Shown here: positions 9,182 through 19,075 of the stretch, piece by piece
Layout of the letters: each line of letters opens with the position of its first letter
How positions within the stretch are numbered: the stretch's first letter is position 1
Assembly (NCBI RefSeq): GCF_900101475.1
Contig: NZ_FMZV01000004.1
Span: 282,450 to 346,449 of the forward strand
DNA from: Ruegeria marina
GTDB taxonomy: Bacteria > Pseudomonadota > Alphaproteobacteria > Rhodobacterales > Rhodobacteraceae
Length of the DNA stretch: 64,000 nucleotides
Direction of reading: 5' to 3'
The notes under the pieces: generated by a model
Seen by the model: the letters and a program-made list of their open reading frames with translations, nothing else
Database searches by the model: none
Told to the model about the DNA's origin: nothing
Program-made: the position numbers and the translations under genes

Positions 9182-9300
9182 GCGAGGCTCCGCCTCGCGC
9201 TCCGGAGTATTTTTCACCAGAAAGAAGCCCGAACGCGCTTCCGCTTCTTTCTGGTCCGAAATACTCCGGGGGAGTCACCGAAGGTGACGGGGGCAGCCCC
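9182..9300. repeat. Compound palindromic intergenic repeat (AATACTCC family)
   Basis: The gap between nrdJ and hisG is a chain of hairpins. GCGAGGC/GCCTCGC lies at 9182-9198. A long imperfect inverted repeat with 27-base arms (9202-9228 and 9243-9269) follows, its second arm holding GAAATACTCCGG. Then come GTCACC/GGTGAC (9274-9288) and a GGGGGC/GCCCCC hairpin. The second half resembles a segment inside xdhA (24,278) and partly one at 45,316, so it is a dispersed element. It may also act as a bidirectional terminator for the convergent genes. Confidence 0.75.
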
Positions 9301-9302
9301 CC

Positions 9303-9995
9303 CTAACGCGCCAGCCGGTCCAGAAGCAGTTCGAGAGCCTGTCTGTCACCCGGATTCAGCGGCGCCACCCGGCTCCGCCAGAGCGTTGCCTGGCTGCGCA
9401 GGATCAACCCGTCGCTCAGGATCTTGAGATGGTTGGCGCGCAAGGTTTCCCCGGTCGAGGTGATGTCGGCAATGGCTTCGGCGGTCTCGTTCTTGACCGT
9501 GCCTTCGGTTGCGCCCTGGCTGTCCACCAGCGTGTAATCCGCAACGCCGGCATCCGTCAGGAAATCGCGCACCAGGCGGTGATATTTGGTCGCGATACGA
9601 AGCCGGTGGCCGTGCCGAGCCCGGAATCCGGCGGCGGCGGCATCAAGGTCGTCAAGCGTATCCACATCGGCCCAGCAGGCCGGTACGGCGATGATCAGGT
9701 CCGCCTGTCCGAAACCGAGTTGTGCGATCTCCTCGACCTGCTGCTCCCAGAGCGGCAGCTTCTCCAGCACCAGATCCGTGCCCGTTACCCCCAGGTGGAG
9801 GCGCCCTGCGGCCAATTCACGCGGGATTTCACCGGCCGATAGCAACACAAGGGAAACGCCGTCGATTCCGTCGACCCGCCCGGCATATTCCCGGTCCGAT
9901 CCGGTGCGGCTCAGGGTGATGCCGCGTTTCTCGAACCAGGCAAAGGTCTTGTCCATCAGCCGTCCCTTGGACGGCACCCCGAGTTTCAGGCTCAT
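9303..9995 (-). CDS. hisG: ATP phosphoribosyltransferase, short form
   Basis: A 230-residue HisG lacking the C-terminal regulatory domain, starting [20 protein letters not shown]. It performs the first step of histidine synthesis, joining ATP and PRPP. The Asp-Leu-Ile-Ile-Ala-Val-Pro region and Glu-Thr-Ala-Glu-Ala-Ile-Ala-Asp-Ile-Thr-Ser-Thr-Gly-Glu-Thr-Leu (PRPP-binding loop) are present. Short HisG requires HisZ, which is encoded immediately upstream with an ATGA overlap. Last gene of hisS-hisZ-hisG. Confidence 0.96.
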   Translation of the reverse strand: MSLKLGVPSKGRLMDKTFAWFEKRGITLSRTGSDREYAGRVDGIDGVSLVLLSAGEIPRELAAGRLHLGVTGTDLVLEKLPLWEQQVEEIAQLGFGQADLIIAVPACWADVDTLDDLDAAAAGFRARHGHRLRIATKYHRLVRDFLTDAGVADYTLVDSQGATEGTVKNETAEAIADITSTGETLRANHLKILSDGLILRSQATLWRSRVAPLNPGDRQALELLLDRLAR

Positions 9996-11080
9996 GTCAC
10001 GGCCTCCGACAACAGCAGCATCAGGCCCGGGCGCAGCACCCCGCCCACCGCCGGGATCTCGGCGCCGTGGCCCAACTGCCGGGTTAGCGCGTCATAGCGC
10101 CCGCCGGTGGCGATGGGCGGCAGGTCGGGACGGCGTTCGGCATAGAAGCCAAAGACGAAACCGTCGTAATATTCCATCGAGGTACGCCCGTAGGAGGCTT
10201 CGAAATCGAGCCGGTCCACATCGACGCCACGCGCGCGCAGGGCGGCGATCCGCGCCTCCAGCCGGTCGAGTGCGGGAACGATCTGAGGCAGGTCCACCGA
10301 AATGTCACGCAGGTGCTCCAGCGCAAAGGGCATGGTTTCGCGCACGGACAGCAGTGCCTCCAGCCCGGCCATCTCGTTGTCCGAAATCGGCGCTGCGGCG
10401 GCATCGGCCCGCAGAATGGCGATCCGTTCCTCGACTTCGGCGCGGTCGCGCTTTCCGATCTCGGGCACGCCGCCTTGCAGCGGATCATCGGCCGCCAGCA
10501 GCGCCGCGCGCGCCGGGGGCACGGGCGTCCGGCCGGCGTAGCGGTCGAGCAGAGCCCGGAACCGGCGCGGCCGCCAGAGGTGGCGCATCAGGGCAGCCTT
10601 GCGCGGCGCGGTCGTCTTCAGCCCCTGTACTGCCGCCATAAGGATGCCGATATCGCCTGTCGCGGCGCGCAACTCCAGCCCCTCCAGCGCCTCGGCGAAC
10701 AGGGCAAAGACCTCGGCATCGGCGGCGGCGGGATTGGTGCGGTCGAAGACCTCGTATCCCACCTGAATGTATTCGTTGGCGCGGTCGGGGTCGTGTTCCT
10801 GTCGCCGGAACACCTCACCGGCATAGGTATAGCGGGCGGGTTCGGCCCCGTGTTCCATGTGCTTCTGCACCACCGGCACGGTGAAGTCCGGGCGCAGCAT
10901 CTGCTCGCCCCTCAGCGCGTCCGAAGTGACATAGGCGCGGGCGCGAATATCCTCGCCATAGAGGTCGAGCAGGGTTTCGGCCGGTTGCAGGATGGGGGTC
11001 TCCACCACCTGCGCGCCGACCGCCTCGAACCGCGCGCGCAGCTGCGCGGCCTGCTCCAGAATGCGGGCGCGGGTGATCAT
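9992..11080 (-). CDS. hisZ: ATP phosphoribosyltransferase regulatory subunit HisZ
   Basis: A 362-residue HisRS-like paralogue that forms the HisG-HisZ complex and confers histidine feedback control. The frame keeps class II synthetase motifs (Arg-Pro-Asp-Phe-Thr-Val-Pro; Tyr-Ala-Gly-Glu-Val-Phe-Arg) but is shorter than HisS and lacks the anticodon-binding domain, as expected. The start at 11080 overlaps the hisS stop by ATGA, and its own stop overlaps the hisG start the same way, so the three are probably translationally coupled. Confidence 0.94.
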   Translation of the reverse strand: MITRARILEQAAQLRARFEAVGAQVVETPILQPAETLLDLYGEDIRARAYVTSDALRGEQMLRPDFTVPVVQKHMEHGAEPARYTYAGEVFRRQEHDPDRANEYIQVGYEVFDRTNPAAADAEVFALFAEALEGLELRAATGDIGILMAAVQGLKTTAPRKAALMRHLWRPRRFRALLDRYAGRTPVPPARAALLAADDPLQGGVPEIGKRDRAEVEERIAILRADAAAAPISDNEMAGLEALLSVRETMPFALEHLRDISVDLPQIVPALDRLEARIAALRARGVDVDRLDFEASYGRTSMEYYDGFVFGFYAERRPDLPPIATGGRYDALTRQLGHGAEIPAVGGVLRPGLMLLLSEAVT

Positions 11081-12711
11081 CCCGCCTGCCCCGCCAGAAT
11101 CTCGCGCACCTTGGCCACCAGATCGGAACGGGCGACCTCGTACTGGCCGGGGCGCTCCTTCCATTCTTCCAGCGTTGCACTGGCGGCGATCTGGGCGCCC
11201 AGGATCAGGTCCTTGATCTGCACCACGCCATTTGCCTTCTCGTCGCCGCCCTCGATCACTGCAACGGGAGAGTTGCGCTTGTCGGCATATTTGAGCTGGT
11301 TACCGAAGTTCTTGGGATTGCCCAGGTAGACCTCGGCGCGGATTCCGGCGTTCCGCAGCTCGGCCACCATCGCCTGATAATCGGCCATGCGGTCGCGATC
11401 CATCACCGTGACCACGACGGGGCCATGTTCCACGGCCTGAATGCGGCCCTTTTCCCGCAGTGCGGCGAGCAGGCGGTCGACGCCGATGGAGACGCCCACG
11501 GACGGAACGCTTTGGCCGGTAAAACGTGCAACAAGATCGTCATAGCGCCCGCCGCCCGCAACCGAGCCGAACTGCCGCTTGCGGCCCTTTTCGTCCAGGA
11601 TTTCAAAGGTCAGTTCGGCTTCGAAAACGGGACCGGTGTAATAGCCGAGGCCACGCACGACACTGGGATCAATCCTAATACGGTCCGCTCCATAGCCTTG
11701 CGCGCCGAGAAGCTCAAAAATCTCTCGCAATTCATCGATCCCTTGGAAACCAATGACGGAATTTCCAACAATCCTCTTTAAGTGATCAAATACCCGCGTG
11801 TTCCAAATATTCAGCGCATCGGGATCGTAGGCAACTGGATCCGCCTTAAATTCGGGCGATACCGCGTATCTAGCGTTGTCCAACTGCGTGCCACGGTCGT
11901 TATTTCCCTCGTCGTAAGCCCGACTTGCTTCAAGCGAGAGCTCATCCTGAACAACATTGAAATAGTCGATAAATTCGAGCACAGGCCGCATTTGCGCTTC
12001 GCTCAACCCCACACCATCAATGAACGCGCCCGAGGCGTCGAGCCGTCCTTTGCCCAACAACTCACTCACTCCATCGGCACCAACCTTGTCGAACTTGTCG
12101 ATGGTGCGCAGCACCGCGGCGCGCTGGTCGTCGTCGACCAAGCCCATGGTTTCCAGCACCCCGTTCAGAACCTTGCGGTTGTTCACCCTCACCACATAGT
12201 CGCCGCGCGGGATGCCGACCCCTTCCAGCGTGTCGCTGAGCATGGCGCAGATCTCGGCATCGGCGGCCATGGACGCGCTTCCAACCGTGTCCGCATCGCA
12301 TTGATAAAACTGGCGATATCGGCCCGGACCCGGCTTTTCGTTGCGCCAGACCGGCCCCATCGCGTAGCGGCGATAGGGGGTCGGCAGGTCGTTGCTGTGC
12401 TGGGCATAGACGCGCGCGAGCGGCGCGGTCAGGTCATAGCGCAGCGCCATCCAGTCGCCGGCGCCCTCCTCCTCGGATTCCTGCCAGGCAAACACGCCCG
12501 CGTTGGGGCGGTCCACGTCGGGCAGGAACTTGCCCAGCGCCTCGACCGTCTCGACCGCGCTGCTTTCCAGAGCCTCGAAGCCGTAGCGATGATAGACCCC
12601 CGCGATGGTGCGCAGCATCTCGGTCCGCTGCGTCACCTCGGCGCCGAAATAGTCGCGGAACCCTTTGGGCGTTTCGGCCTTGGGGCGGGGCGTTTTCTTG
12701 GGCTTGGCCAT
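11077..12711 (-). CDS. hisS: Histidyl-tRNA synthetase with atypical central segment
   Basis: A 544-residue class II aminoacyl-tRNA synthetase. The N-terminal Pro-Lys-Gly-Phe-Arg-Asp-Tyr, motif 2 ([15 protein letters not shown]), the His-A motif (Arg-Gly-Leu-Gly-Tyr-Tyr-Thr-Gly) and motif 3 (Gly-Val-Ser-Ile-Gly-Val-Asp-Arg-Leu) are all present, followed by the anticodon-binding domain. It seems some 45 residues longer than Roseobacter HisS as I remember it. The excess falls between motif 2 and His-A, where the DNA (about 11,655-12,090) is visibly less G+C-rich than on either side. All catalytic motifs are intact, so it should be functional. Confidence 0.95.
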   Translation of the reverse strand: MAKPKKTPRPKAETPKGFRDYFGAEVTQRTEMLRTIAGVYHRYGFEALESSAVETVEALGKFLPDVDRPNAGVFAWQESEEEGAGDWMALRYDLTAPLARVYAQHSNDLPTPYRRYAMGPVWRNEKPGPGRYRQFYQCDADTVGSASMAADAEICAMLSDTLEGVGIPRGDYVVRVNNRKVLNGVLETMGLVDDDQRAAVLRTIDKFDKVGADGVSELLGKGRLDASGAFIDGVGLSEAQMRPVLEFIDYFNVVQDELSLEASRAYDEGNNDRGTQLDNARYAVSPEFKADPVAYDPDALNIWNTRVFDHLKRIVGNSVIGFQGIDELREIFELLGAQGYGADRIRIDPSVVRGLGYYTGPVFEAELTFEILDEKGRKRQFGSVAGGGRYDDLVARFTGQSVPSVGVSIGVDRLLAALREKGRIQAVEHGPVVVTVMDRDRMADYQAMVAELRNAGIRAEVYLGNPKNFGNQLKYADKRNSPVAVIEGGDEKANGVVQIKDLILGAQIAASATLEEWKERPGQYEVARSDLVAKVREILAGQAG

Positions 12712-12820
12712 GGTGGGAGTCCTTGGGCGTTCTGTTCCGCGCGCGGTCTAGCCCAAGGCCCGCCCCGGGGCAAGGCGCAGTGCGGCCGCATCGGTGCGTT
12801 GCCCTGTCACTCGGTTGTTT

Positions 12821-13624
12821 TCAGATGTCCGCAAAGCTTCCGGAGCGTCCCTTTCCGGCGGCGAAGCGGGCCGCACCGGCCCGGCCTTCGGCAATGAAGG
12901 CGGCGGCGGAGTTCCATTCGCGGCGCAGCGCGGCGGCAAGGGCCGCGGGGTCCATGCGCGCGGACAGGTGGTCCGCAAGCATGCAGGCCTGCGGAAACCG
13001 CGCCAGATCACGCGCCAGATCAAGGGCGGTGGCAAGCGCCTGCCCCTGCGGACAGGTTCGGTTGGCAAAGCCCAATGCCAGCGCCTCGTCGGCCTCGACC
13101 GCGCGGCCCGTGAGGATCAGGTCGCTGGCCCGCCCCTGCCCGAGGATGCGCGGCAGGCGCACGGTGCCGCCGTCGAGCAGCGGCACGCCCCAGCGGCGGC
13201 AGAAAACGCCCGTGACCGCCCCTCGGGCCATCACCCGCAGGTCGCACCAGGCGGCCAATTCCATGCCGCCGGCCACCGCCGGGCCTTCGATCGCGGCGAT
13301 CACCGGTTTCGACAGCATCAGCCGCGAAGGTCCCATTGGTCCGGGCCTGGGATAAACTGCCGGGTCGGACCAGTCCGCAGGAATGTAGAGCGATTCAATC
13401 CAGGTATCCGCGTCCCCTGAACCCGCCGCCTTGAGGTCGAACCCGGCGCAGAAATATCCCCCTGCCCCGGTCAGGATGGCGATGCGCTGGTCCGGATCGG
13501 CTTCGAAGTCGAGAAACGCCTCGTAGAGCGCGCGGGCGGTGGCGGGGTCCACCGCGTTGCGCGCGTCGGGTCGGTTGATAGTGACGATGGTGATGCCGTC
13601 TGTGCTGTCGGTGATGATGCTCAT
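12821..13624 (-). CDS. Enoyl-CoA hydratase/isomerase (crotonase) family protein
   Basis: A 267-residue crotonase-fold protein. Visible hallmarks are the N-terminal Asn-Arg-Pro-Asp-Ala-Arg-Asn-Ala-Val strand, an oxyanion-hole segment Gly-Tyr-Phe-Cys-Ala-Gly-Phe-Asp-Leu-Lys and Ile-Glu-Gly-Pro-Ala-Val-Ala-Gly-Gly-Met-Glu-Leu. A Glu follows in the latter, whereas the second classical hydratase Glu is not obvious. The exact reaction (hydration, isomerisation or other acyl-CoA chemistry) is therefore open. It lies 109 bp upstream of hisS on the same strand and is divergent from slyX. Confidence 0.88.
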   Translation of the reverse strand: MSIITDSTDGITIVTINRPDARNAVDPATARALYEAFLDFEADPDQRIAILTGAGGYFCAGFDLKAAGSGDADTWIESLYIPADWSDPAVYPRPGPMGPSRLMLSKPVIAAIEGPAVAGGMELAAWCDLRVMARGAVTGVFCRRWGVPLLDGGTVRLPRILGQGRASDLILTGRAVEADEALALGFANRTCPQGQALATALDLARDLARFPQACMLADHLSARMDPAALAAALRREWNSAAAFIAEGRAGAARFAAGKGRSGSFADI

Positions 13625-13724
13625 GCGCAGTCCTCCATCGTCAGAATGACGCCTCACCCGAGGGGCTGGCAAGACCGTTGTTGCGCCTGTAAGGGAGAGG
13701 AAGACCGCGAAAAGGACCGAAAAC

Positions 13725-13919
13725 ATGCAGCATCTCGAAGAGCGCATCGCGCATCTGACGCGCACGGTGGACGAACTGAGCGACATCGTGGCGCGGCAGC
13801 GGGACGAGATCGACCGGCTGGCGAAACGGGTGGAAATGCTGATGCAGCGCGAGGCTGACAGGGTCGCGGAAGGTGGCGGCGGGGTCATCCTGGGCGACGA
13901 GCGACCACCGCACTATTAG
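13725..13919 (+). CDS. slyX: SlyX family protein
   Basis: A 64-residue coiled-coil protein starting MQHLEERIAHLTRTVDELSD and ending Pro-Pro-His-Tyr, the usual SlyX C-terminus. Heptad-like leucines and charged residues run through the first 45 positions. SlyX is a widespread small protein of uncertain function, often near slyD or fkpA in enterobacteria; neither is present here. Confidence 0.85.
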   Translation: MQHLEERIAHLTRTVDELSDIVARQRDEIDRLAKRVEMLMQREADRVAEGGGGVILGDERPPHY

Positions 13920-14023
13920 AGTTAATGTACGCCGTTCTGGCCGTTTTATACTGCGCTTGCGGGCTGGTTTGACCGTTTTGTACAGGGGATCGGGCGCGGA
14001 TATGGCGCCGTTCCGCGCCCCGC

Positions 14024-14914
14024 TCAGACTCTCACTTCGGGACCGGCGTTGCGGGTCAGGAGCTCCTGAACAAGCGGGTTCGGGAAGCGCCGCCGCTGGG
14101 TGACCGCGTAGAAGGTTTCGCGAATGCGCGGGTGCGCGCGCGCCTCGACCAGCCGACCCGAGGTCAGCTCGTCCCGGACCACGATCGGGGCGACCAGCGC
14201 CAGCCCGATATCCTCGCGCGCGAGAAGGCGCATCATCGCCATGTCATCCACCTCGGCCACCACCTGCGGGCGGACCCCCAGCCGGCTCGCCATGGCGTCG
14301 AAGGCGGTGCGTACCGTGCTGTCGGTGGTGGGCAGGATGAAGGGCTGTTCGGTCAGCAGCGCCTCGATCGGGCGGTCGGGATCCAGCCGGGCTGGGGTGC
14401 CCACGATGCTCACCGGCTGTTCGGCGACATGATGGGTCTCGTAGGGGGTCAGGCTGTCGTCGGGGGGTTCACGGTTCATCAGCACCACGTCGAGGTTCAG
14501 CGTCCCCAGACCTTCGAGCAGTTCGGTCGGGCTGCCCGAGCGCAGGATGACCTCGACATCCTCGCGTCCCAAAATCGGGCGCAGGAAGCCGATCTGGAAG
14601 TTGCGCGACAGCGTGGCCTGCGCCCCCACCCGCAGCGCCTGCCGGGTGCGGCCGGTCTCCCGAAGCGTCGCCACCAGTTCCTGGCCGGTGGCAAAGATCG
14701 CGTCAGCGTGGTCAAGCGTGATCCGGCCCGCCTCGGTCAGGTGCAACTGGCGGCCGCGCCGTTCGAACAGGGCATGGCCCAGGCGGTCTTCGAGCTGCTT
14801 GATCTGCACCGACAAGGCCGATTGCGACAGATTCAGACGCTCGGCGGTGCGGGTCAGGTTGCCGTCATGGGCGACGGCCCAGAAATAGCGCAGGTGGTGA
14901 TAGTTGAGTGGCAT
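14024..14914 (-). CDS. LysR-family (NhaR-like) transcriptional regulator
   Basis: A 296-residue LysR-type regulator. The N-terminal helix-turn-helix has the Thr-Ala-Glu-Arg-Leu-Asn-Leu-Ser-Gln-Ser-Ala-Leu-Ser recognition segment, and the N-terminus (Leu-Asn-Tyr-His-His-Leu-Arg-Tyr-Phe-Trp) is NhaR-like. A substrate-binding domain follows. It is divergent from dabB across 112 bp. LysR regulators adjacent to dabBA are known in other bacteria and probably control inorganic-carbon uptake. The intergenic DNA is AT-rich and is the likely operator region. Confidence 0.93.
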   Translation of the reverse strand: MPLNYHHLRYFWAVAHDGNLTRTAERLNLSQSALSVQIKQLEDRLGHALFERRGRQLHLTEAGRITLDHADAIFATGQELVATLRETGRTRQALRVGAQATLSRNFQIGFLRPILGREDVEVILRSGSPTELLEGLGTLNLDVVLMNREPPDDSLTPYETHHVAEQPVSIVGTPARLDPDRPIEALLTEQPFILPTTDSTVRTAFDAMASRLGVRPQVVAEVDDMAMMRLLAREDIGLALVAPIVVRDELTSGRLVEARAHPRIRETFYAVTQRRRFPNPLVQELLTRNAGPEVRV

Positions 14915-15026
14915 ATCGTTCTATTTAAGCGAACTATTTTCATCAAACAATGTATTTTTATTGATTCCAGCGATGGCCTAGGTCCAGCGCAAAGGGCTGT
15001 GCCCACAAGGATCGAAGGGAATTGCC

Positions 15027-16577
15027 ATGTCATATCTGTATCTGCCGCTGCTGGGACCGCTGATCCTGTTCGCTGTTGCGCTGCATGCCGGCCGCAATCC
15101 GGGCTCGCGTCCGGGGCGGCTGCCGAAACTGGCCGAATGGGCGGCGCTGGCGGGGCTTGCCGTGGCTGCGGGCGCGGCGCTGCTCTTGGTGCTGAAGGGG
15201 CCGGGCACCTCGGGGCTGATCGGGGTCTGGGGGATCGGGCTGTCGGTGAGGCTGGACGCGGTCAGCGCGACGATGCTGGTTCTGGTCAGTTTCATCGGCT
15301 GGATCGTCCTGCGCTACAGCGCCACCTACATGGATGGCGAAGCGCGGCAGGGCGCGTTCACCGGCTGGATGGCGGCGACGCTGGCGGCGGTGCTGCTGCT
15401 GGTGATGTCGGGCAACCTGGTGCAGATGCTGGCGGCCTGGATGGCGACCAGCCTGACGCTGGGCCGGCTTTTGCTGTTCTACCCCGAGCGCACGACCGCG
15501 CGGCGCGCGGCGCGCAAGAAGGCCGTTGTGGCGCGGCTGAGCGAGGTGGCGCTGGCGGGTGCGGTGGTGCTGCTGGTCGCGGTTCATGGCACGACGGATA
15601 TCGCCGCGATCCTGGGCGCGGTGCAGCCCGGCTGGGCGACCATGGCGGCGGCGGCGCTGCTGGCGCTGGCCGCGGTTCTGGCCTCGGCCCAGTTCCCGGT
15701 GCATGGCTGGCTGACCGAGGTGATGGAGGCGCCCACGCCGGTCTCTGCCCTGCTGCACGCGGGCGTGATCAATGCCGGTGGCTTCCTGCTGATCCGGCTG
15801 GCCGATGTGATGCTGACAGCACCCGGCGTGATGGCGGTGCTGGTGATGCTGGGCGGGCTGACCGCGCTGTTCGGCGGGCTGGTGATGCTGACGCAACCGG
15901 CGGTCAAGACCTCGCTGGCCTGGTCCACCATCGCGCAGATGGCCTTCATGATCATGCAATGCGGGCTGGCGCTGTTCCCGCTGGCGCTGCTGCATATCGT
16001 GGCGCATTCGCTCTACAAGGCGCATGCCTTCCTGAGCGCGGGCGAGGCGGTGCGCAACGTGGCGGCGATCCGGCGGCCCGGACCGGTGGCGGTGCCCAGC
16101 GCCCGGAACGTGGTGCGGGCCTTTGCCATCGGCATCGCGATCTACGGGCTGGTCGGGCTGGTGTTCGGTTTCGATGGCAAGTCGGTGCAAGCCATCGCGC
16201 TGGGGGTGATCCTGATCTTTGGCGTGGCCTACCTGCTGGCGCAGGGCTTTGCCGATACCGCGCCGGGGGCGCTGACCCGGCGGATGGTGATCTATGCCTC
16301 GGTCACCTCGGTCAGCTATTTCGTGCTGCAACTGGTGGCGCTGCATGTGACAGCCGGGGCACTGCCGCCGGTGCCCGCGCCGGGGCCACTGGAATGGGCG
16401 CTGATCGTCCTGGCCCTGATCAGCTTCGGCGTGGTTGCCGTGGCGCAGGCCACCTTCCCGCTCTGGGCCACGCATCCGGCGGCCGCCGGCATTCGGGTGC
16501 ACCTGTCCAACGGGCTTTATGCCAACGCGATCTTTGACCGGCTGCTGGACGGCTGGTCGAAGCGGACCCCTGCCTGA
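15027..16577 (+). CDS. dabB: DabB: proton-conducting membrane subunit of the DAB inorganic-carbon system
   Basis: A 516-residue polytopic membrane protein related to complex I subunit NuoL and Mrp antiporters. About 13 hydrophobic segments are visible, plus a conserved lysine-containing channel region. The adjacent dabA defines it as DabB: together they couple cation flow to conversion of CO2 into cytoplasmic bicarbonate. The start follows a short spacer from AGGGAATTGCC. dabA begins 16 bases after its stop. Confidence 0.9.
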   Translation: MSYLYLPLLGPLILFAVALHAGRNPGSRPGRLPKLAEWAALAGLAVAAGAALLLVLKGPGTSGLIGVWGIGLSVRLDAVSATMLVLVSFIGWIVLRYSATYMDGEARQGAFTGWMAATLAAVLLLVMSGNLVQMLAAWMATSLTLGRLLLFYPERTTARRAARKKAVVARLSEVALAGAVVLLVAVHGTTDIAAILGAVQPGWATMAAAALLALAAVLASAQFPVHGWLTEVMEAPTPVSALLHAGVINAGGFLLIRLADVMLTAPGVMAVLVMLGGLTALFGGLVMLTQPAVKTSLAWSTIAQMAFMIMQCGLALFPLALLHIVAHSLYKAHAFLSAGEAVRNVAAIRRPGPVAVPSARNVVRAFAIGIAIYGLVGLVFGFDGKSVQAIALGVILIFGVAYLLAQGFADTAPGALTRRMVIYASVTSVSYFVLQLVALHVTAGALPPVPAPGPLEWALIVLALISFGVVAVAQATFPLWATHPAAAGIRVHLSNGLYANAIFDRLLDGWSKRTPA

Positions 16578-16593
16578 ACCGGAGACGAGAGAG

Positions 16594-19002
16594 ATGTTTG
16601 CAAAGCTTGAAACCCTGCCCGCCCCCCTGCTGGAGCTTGTCGCCGAGGCGAATGGTGCGGCCAGGGCCATCCCGCCGCTGTTTCCCCTGTCGGCCAGCGT
16701 GGCGGTGAACCCCTTCCTCGGCCAGTCGGGCGAGCCGCTGGCGGTGACCGCAGCGCGGCTGGCGCGGGTGGCAGGAACCCGGATCACGCCCGAGCGCAGC
16801 GTCTGGACCGGGAAATTCGCGGCAGGCGAGATCCTGGAGGCCGACCTGCTGGCGGCGCTGGAGGCAGCCGAACCGCGGTTCGGCAGGCTGACCCTGGCGG
16901 ATGTGAAGGCGGCACTCGGGGGCGAGACTGCACCGGCAGAGGCACTGCCGACGGTCGCCGATCTGGCCGCCGACGTGTCCGGGATCGACTGGCCGGGCCT
17001 GATCGAGGAGCGGATCGGCGTCTGGGCGGCCAGCCATTTCGACCAGGGACAGGCGCTGTGGCAACCGGCGCGCGCGGGCGGGGCCTTTGCCGCCTGGCGC
17101 GAGTTTGCCAGCCGCGACCTGACGCCGGAAATCCACGGGCTGACAGGCTTTGGCGCCTTTGTCGCGGCGACCAATCGGTCGCACTGGCGGGCGATCGGGC
17201 GGGCTTGCGAGACGCTGGAAGTGAGCGCGCAGGCCGCTGGCACCGCGTTTCACCGCTGGCTGATCACGCTGAGCGGCTGGGCGCAATATGGCCGCTACCT
17301 GCTCTGGCAGGCCGAACTGGAAGGGGCGCAAGACAATACGGTGACGGAACTTCTGGCCATCCGGATGGTGTTCGACGAGGCGCTGTTCGGACTCTATGGC
17401 GCGCAGATCGCCGACCGCTGGGCCGAAACCGTCGCCGCTCATGAGGCCCCGGTGACCCCGGCGCATGAGATTGCGGTGGACGCAATCTGGCAGGAGGCCG
17501 CCGAGCGGGCGGCGCAACGCAGGCTCTCCGAGACGCTGTCCGCTGGCGCGGCGCGTGCCCGGCAGGGGCGACCCGAGGTTCAGGCGGCTTTCTGCATCGA
17601 CGTGCGCTCCGAAGTCTTCCGGCGGGCGCTGGAGGCGCAGGACAGCGGGATAGAGACCATCGGCTTTGCCGGGTTCTTTGGCCTGGCCAGCGCGCATCGG
17701 GCGGCCGGGTCGGACGTGGTCGAGGCGCGGGGGCCGGTGCTGCTCAGGCCCGGCGTCCAGTCGCAGGCGGCAGAATCCGGCGAGGCCGATCTGAGCCGCC
17801 GCTACGCGGCGCGGGCCGGACGGGCCTGGGGCCGCTTCAAGCTGGCGGCGGTGTCCTCCTTTGCCTTTGTCGAGGCGACCGGCCCGGTCTATGCGGGCAA
17901 GCTGGTGCGCGACGCGCTGGGGCTGGGCAAGGCGGCCAAGGCGGACCCCGCGCCGCAGCTCGACCCGGCGATCGGGCCAGAGGCGCGGGTTGCCATGGCG
18001 CGGACGGTGCTGGGCGCAATGTCACTGACGGGTGGCTTTGCACGGGTGGTGATGGTGGCCGGTCATGGCGCGGACGTCACCAACAACCCGCATGAAAGCG
18101 CGCTCCAATGCGGTGCCTGCGGCGGCTATGCGGGCGATGTGAACGCGCGGCTGCTGGCCGGGCTGCTGAATGATGCCGAAGTGCGCGCCGGGCTGCGGGC
18201 GGACGGGATCGAGATTCCCGCCGATACTGTGTTCCTGCCGGCGCTGCATCATACCACCACCGACCGGGTGACGCTCTACGATCAGGACCTGCCGTCCGAT
18301 ACCTGGGCGGCCGATATCGCACGGCTTAGGGGCTGGCTGGAGGCCGCAGGACAACTGGCGCGCGCCGAGCGCGCCGCCCGGCTGCCGCGTGCCAAGGGCG
18401 GGGCGGATATCGCACGTCGCGCGCAGGACTGGGCCGAGTTGCGCCCCGAATGGGGGCTGGCGGGCTGCCGCGCCTTCGTCGCCGCGCCGCGGCACCGGAC
18501 CGAGGGCAAGGGGTTGGCGGGACAGGCCTTCCTGCACAGCTATGACTGGCGCAGGGACGACGGTTTCGGTGTGCTGGAACTGATCATGACCGCGCCTGTC
18601 GTGGTCGCCAGCTGGATCAGCCTGCAATATTACGGTTCGACCGTGGCCCCGGCCCTGTTTGGCGGCGGCAACAAGCTGTTGCACAACGTGGTGGGCGGCA
18701 TCGGCGTGCTGGAAGGCAATGGCGGCGCGCCACGCCCCGGCCTGCCGTGGCAGTCGGTGCATGACGGCGAGCGGGTCCAGCACGAGCCGCTGCGCCTGTC
18801 GGTGGTGATCGAGGCGCCGCGCGCGGCAATGACCGATGTGCTGCGGCGGCATTCCGGTGTGCGGGCGCTGTTCGACAACCGCTGGCTCCACCTCATTGCG
18901 ATGGACGAGGCGGGCAATCTGGCCTGGCGCTATGACGGCGATCTGAAATGGGTGCCGTTCGCAACGGAAGGCCAGGCAGACCGGGCGATCGCTGCCGAGT
19001 GA
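16594..19002 (+). CDS. dabA: DabA: carbonic-anhydrase-like subunit of the DAB inorganic-carbon system (DUF2309)
   Basis: An 802-residue cytoplasmic-face subunit. The beta-carbonic-anhydrase-like zinc residues are visible: Cys334 and Asp336 in Phe-Cys-Ile-Asp-Val-Arg-Ser-Glu, His491 in Ala-Gly-His-Gly, and Cys506 in Gln-Cys-Gly-Ala-Cys-Gly. The 15-residue spacing between His491 and Cys506 matches that known for Halothiobacillus DabA. It is a partner of the preceding dabB, giving energy-coupled CO2 hydration and bicarbonate accumulation. In this heterotroph-looking genome it may feed anaplerotic carboxylases (inference). Confidence 0.94.
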   Translation: MFAKLETLPAPLLELVAEANGAARAIPPLFPLSASVAVNPFLGQSGEPLAVTAARLARVAGTRITPERSVWTGKFAAGEILEADLLAALEAAEPRFGRLTLADVKAALGGETAPAEALPTVADLAADVSGIDWPGLIEERIGVWAASHFDQGQALWQPARAGGAFAAWREFASRDLTPEIHGLTGFGAFVAATNRSHWRAIGRACETLEVSAQAAGTAFHRWLITLSGWAQYGRYLLWQAELEGAQDNTVTELLAIRMVFDEALFGLYGAQIADRWAETVAAHEAPVTPAHEIAVDAIWQEAAERAAQRRLSETLSAGAARARQGRPEVQAAFCIDVRSEVFRRALEAQDSGIETIGFAGFFGLASAHRAAGSDVVEARGPVLLRPGVQSQAAESGEADLSRRYAARAGRAWGRFKLAAVSSFAFVEATGPVYAGKLVRDALGLGKAAKADPAPQLDPAIGPEARVAMARTVLGAMSLTGGFARVVMVAGHGADVTNNPHESALQCGACGGYAGDVNARLLAGLLNDAEVRAGLRADGIEIPADTVFLPALHHTTTDRVTLYDQDLPSDTWAADIARLRGWLEAAGQLARAERAARLPRAKGGADIARRAQDWAELRPEWGLAGCRAFVAAPRHRTEGKGLAGQAFLHSYDWRRDDGFGVLELIMTAPVVVASWISLQYYGSTVAPALFGGGNKLLHNVVGGIGVLEGNGGAPRPGLPWQSVHDGERVQHEPLRLSVVIEAPRAAMTDVLRRHSGVRALFDNRWLHLIAMDEAGNLAWRYDGDLKWVPFATEGQADRAIAAE

Positions 19003-19019
19003 GGCACCGAGCGCCCAAT

Positions 19020-19048
19020 GCGCGGCGGCGACTCCCCCGCCGCCGCGC
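19020..19048. terminator. GC-rich hairpin between convergent dabA and dnaE
   Basis: GCGCGGCGGCG and its perfect complement form an 11-bp stem with a 7-base loop, placed between the two stop codons. There is only a weak T stretch on either side, so it is a plausible but not classical bidirectional terminator. Confidence 0.5.
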
Positions 19049-19075
19049 GAATTTGCCGAGAGCATCGGAGGGTGC

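Noticed and set aside
6803..9217. 804-codon open frame opposite nrdJ
   Set aside because: Antisense shadow of a GC-rich gene; no domain recognised.
12820..12834. TCAGATGTCCGCAAA near the end of the enoyl-CoA hydratase gene as a third copy of the palindrome
   Set aside because: Only one half-site is present. The match is explained by the codons for Ala-Asp-Ile-stop.
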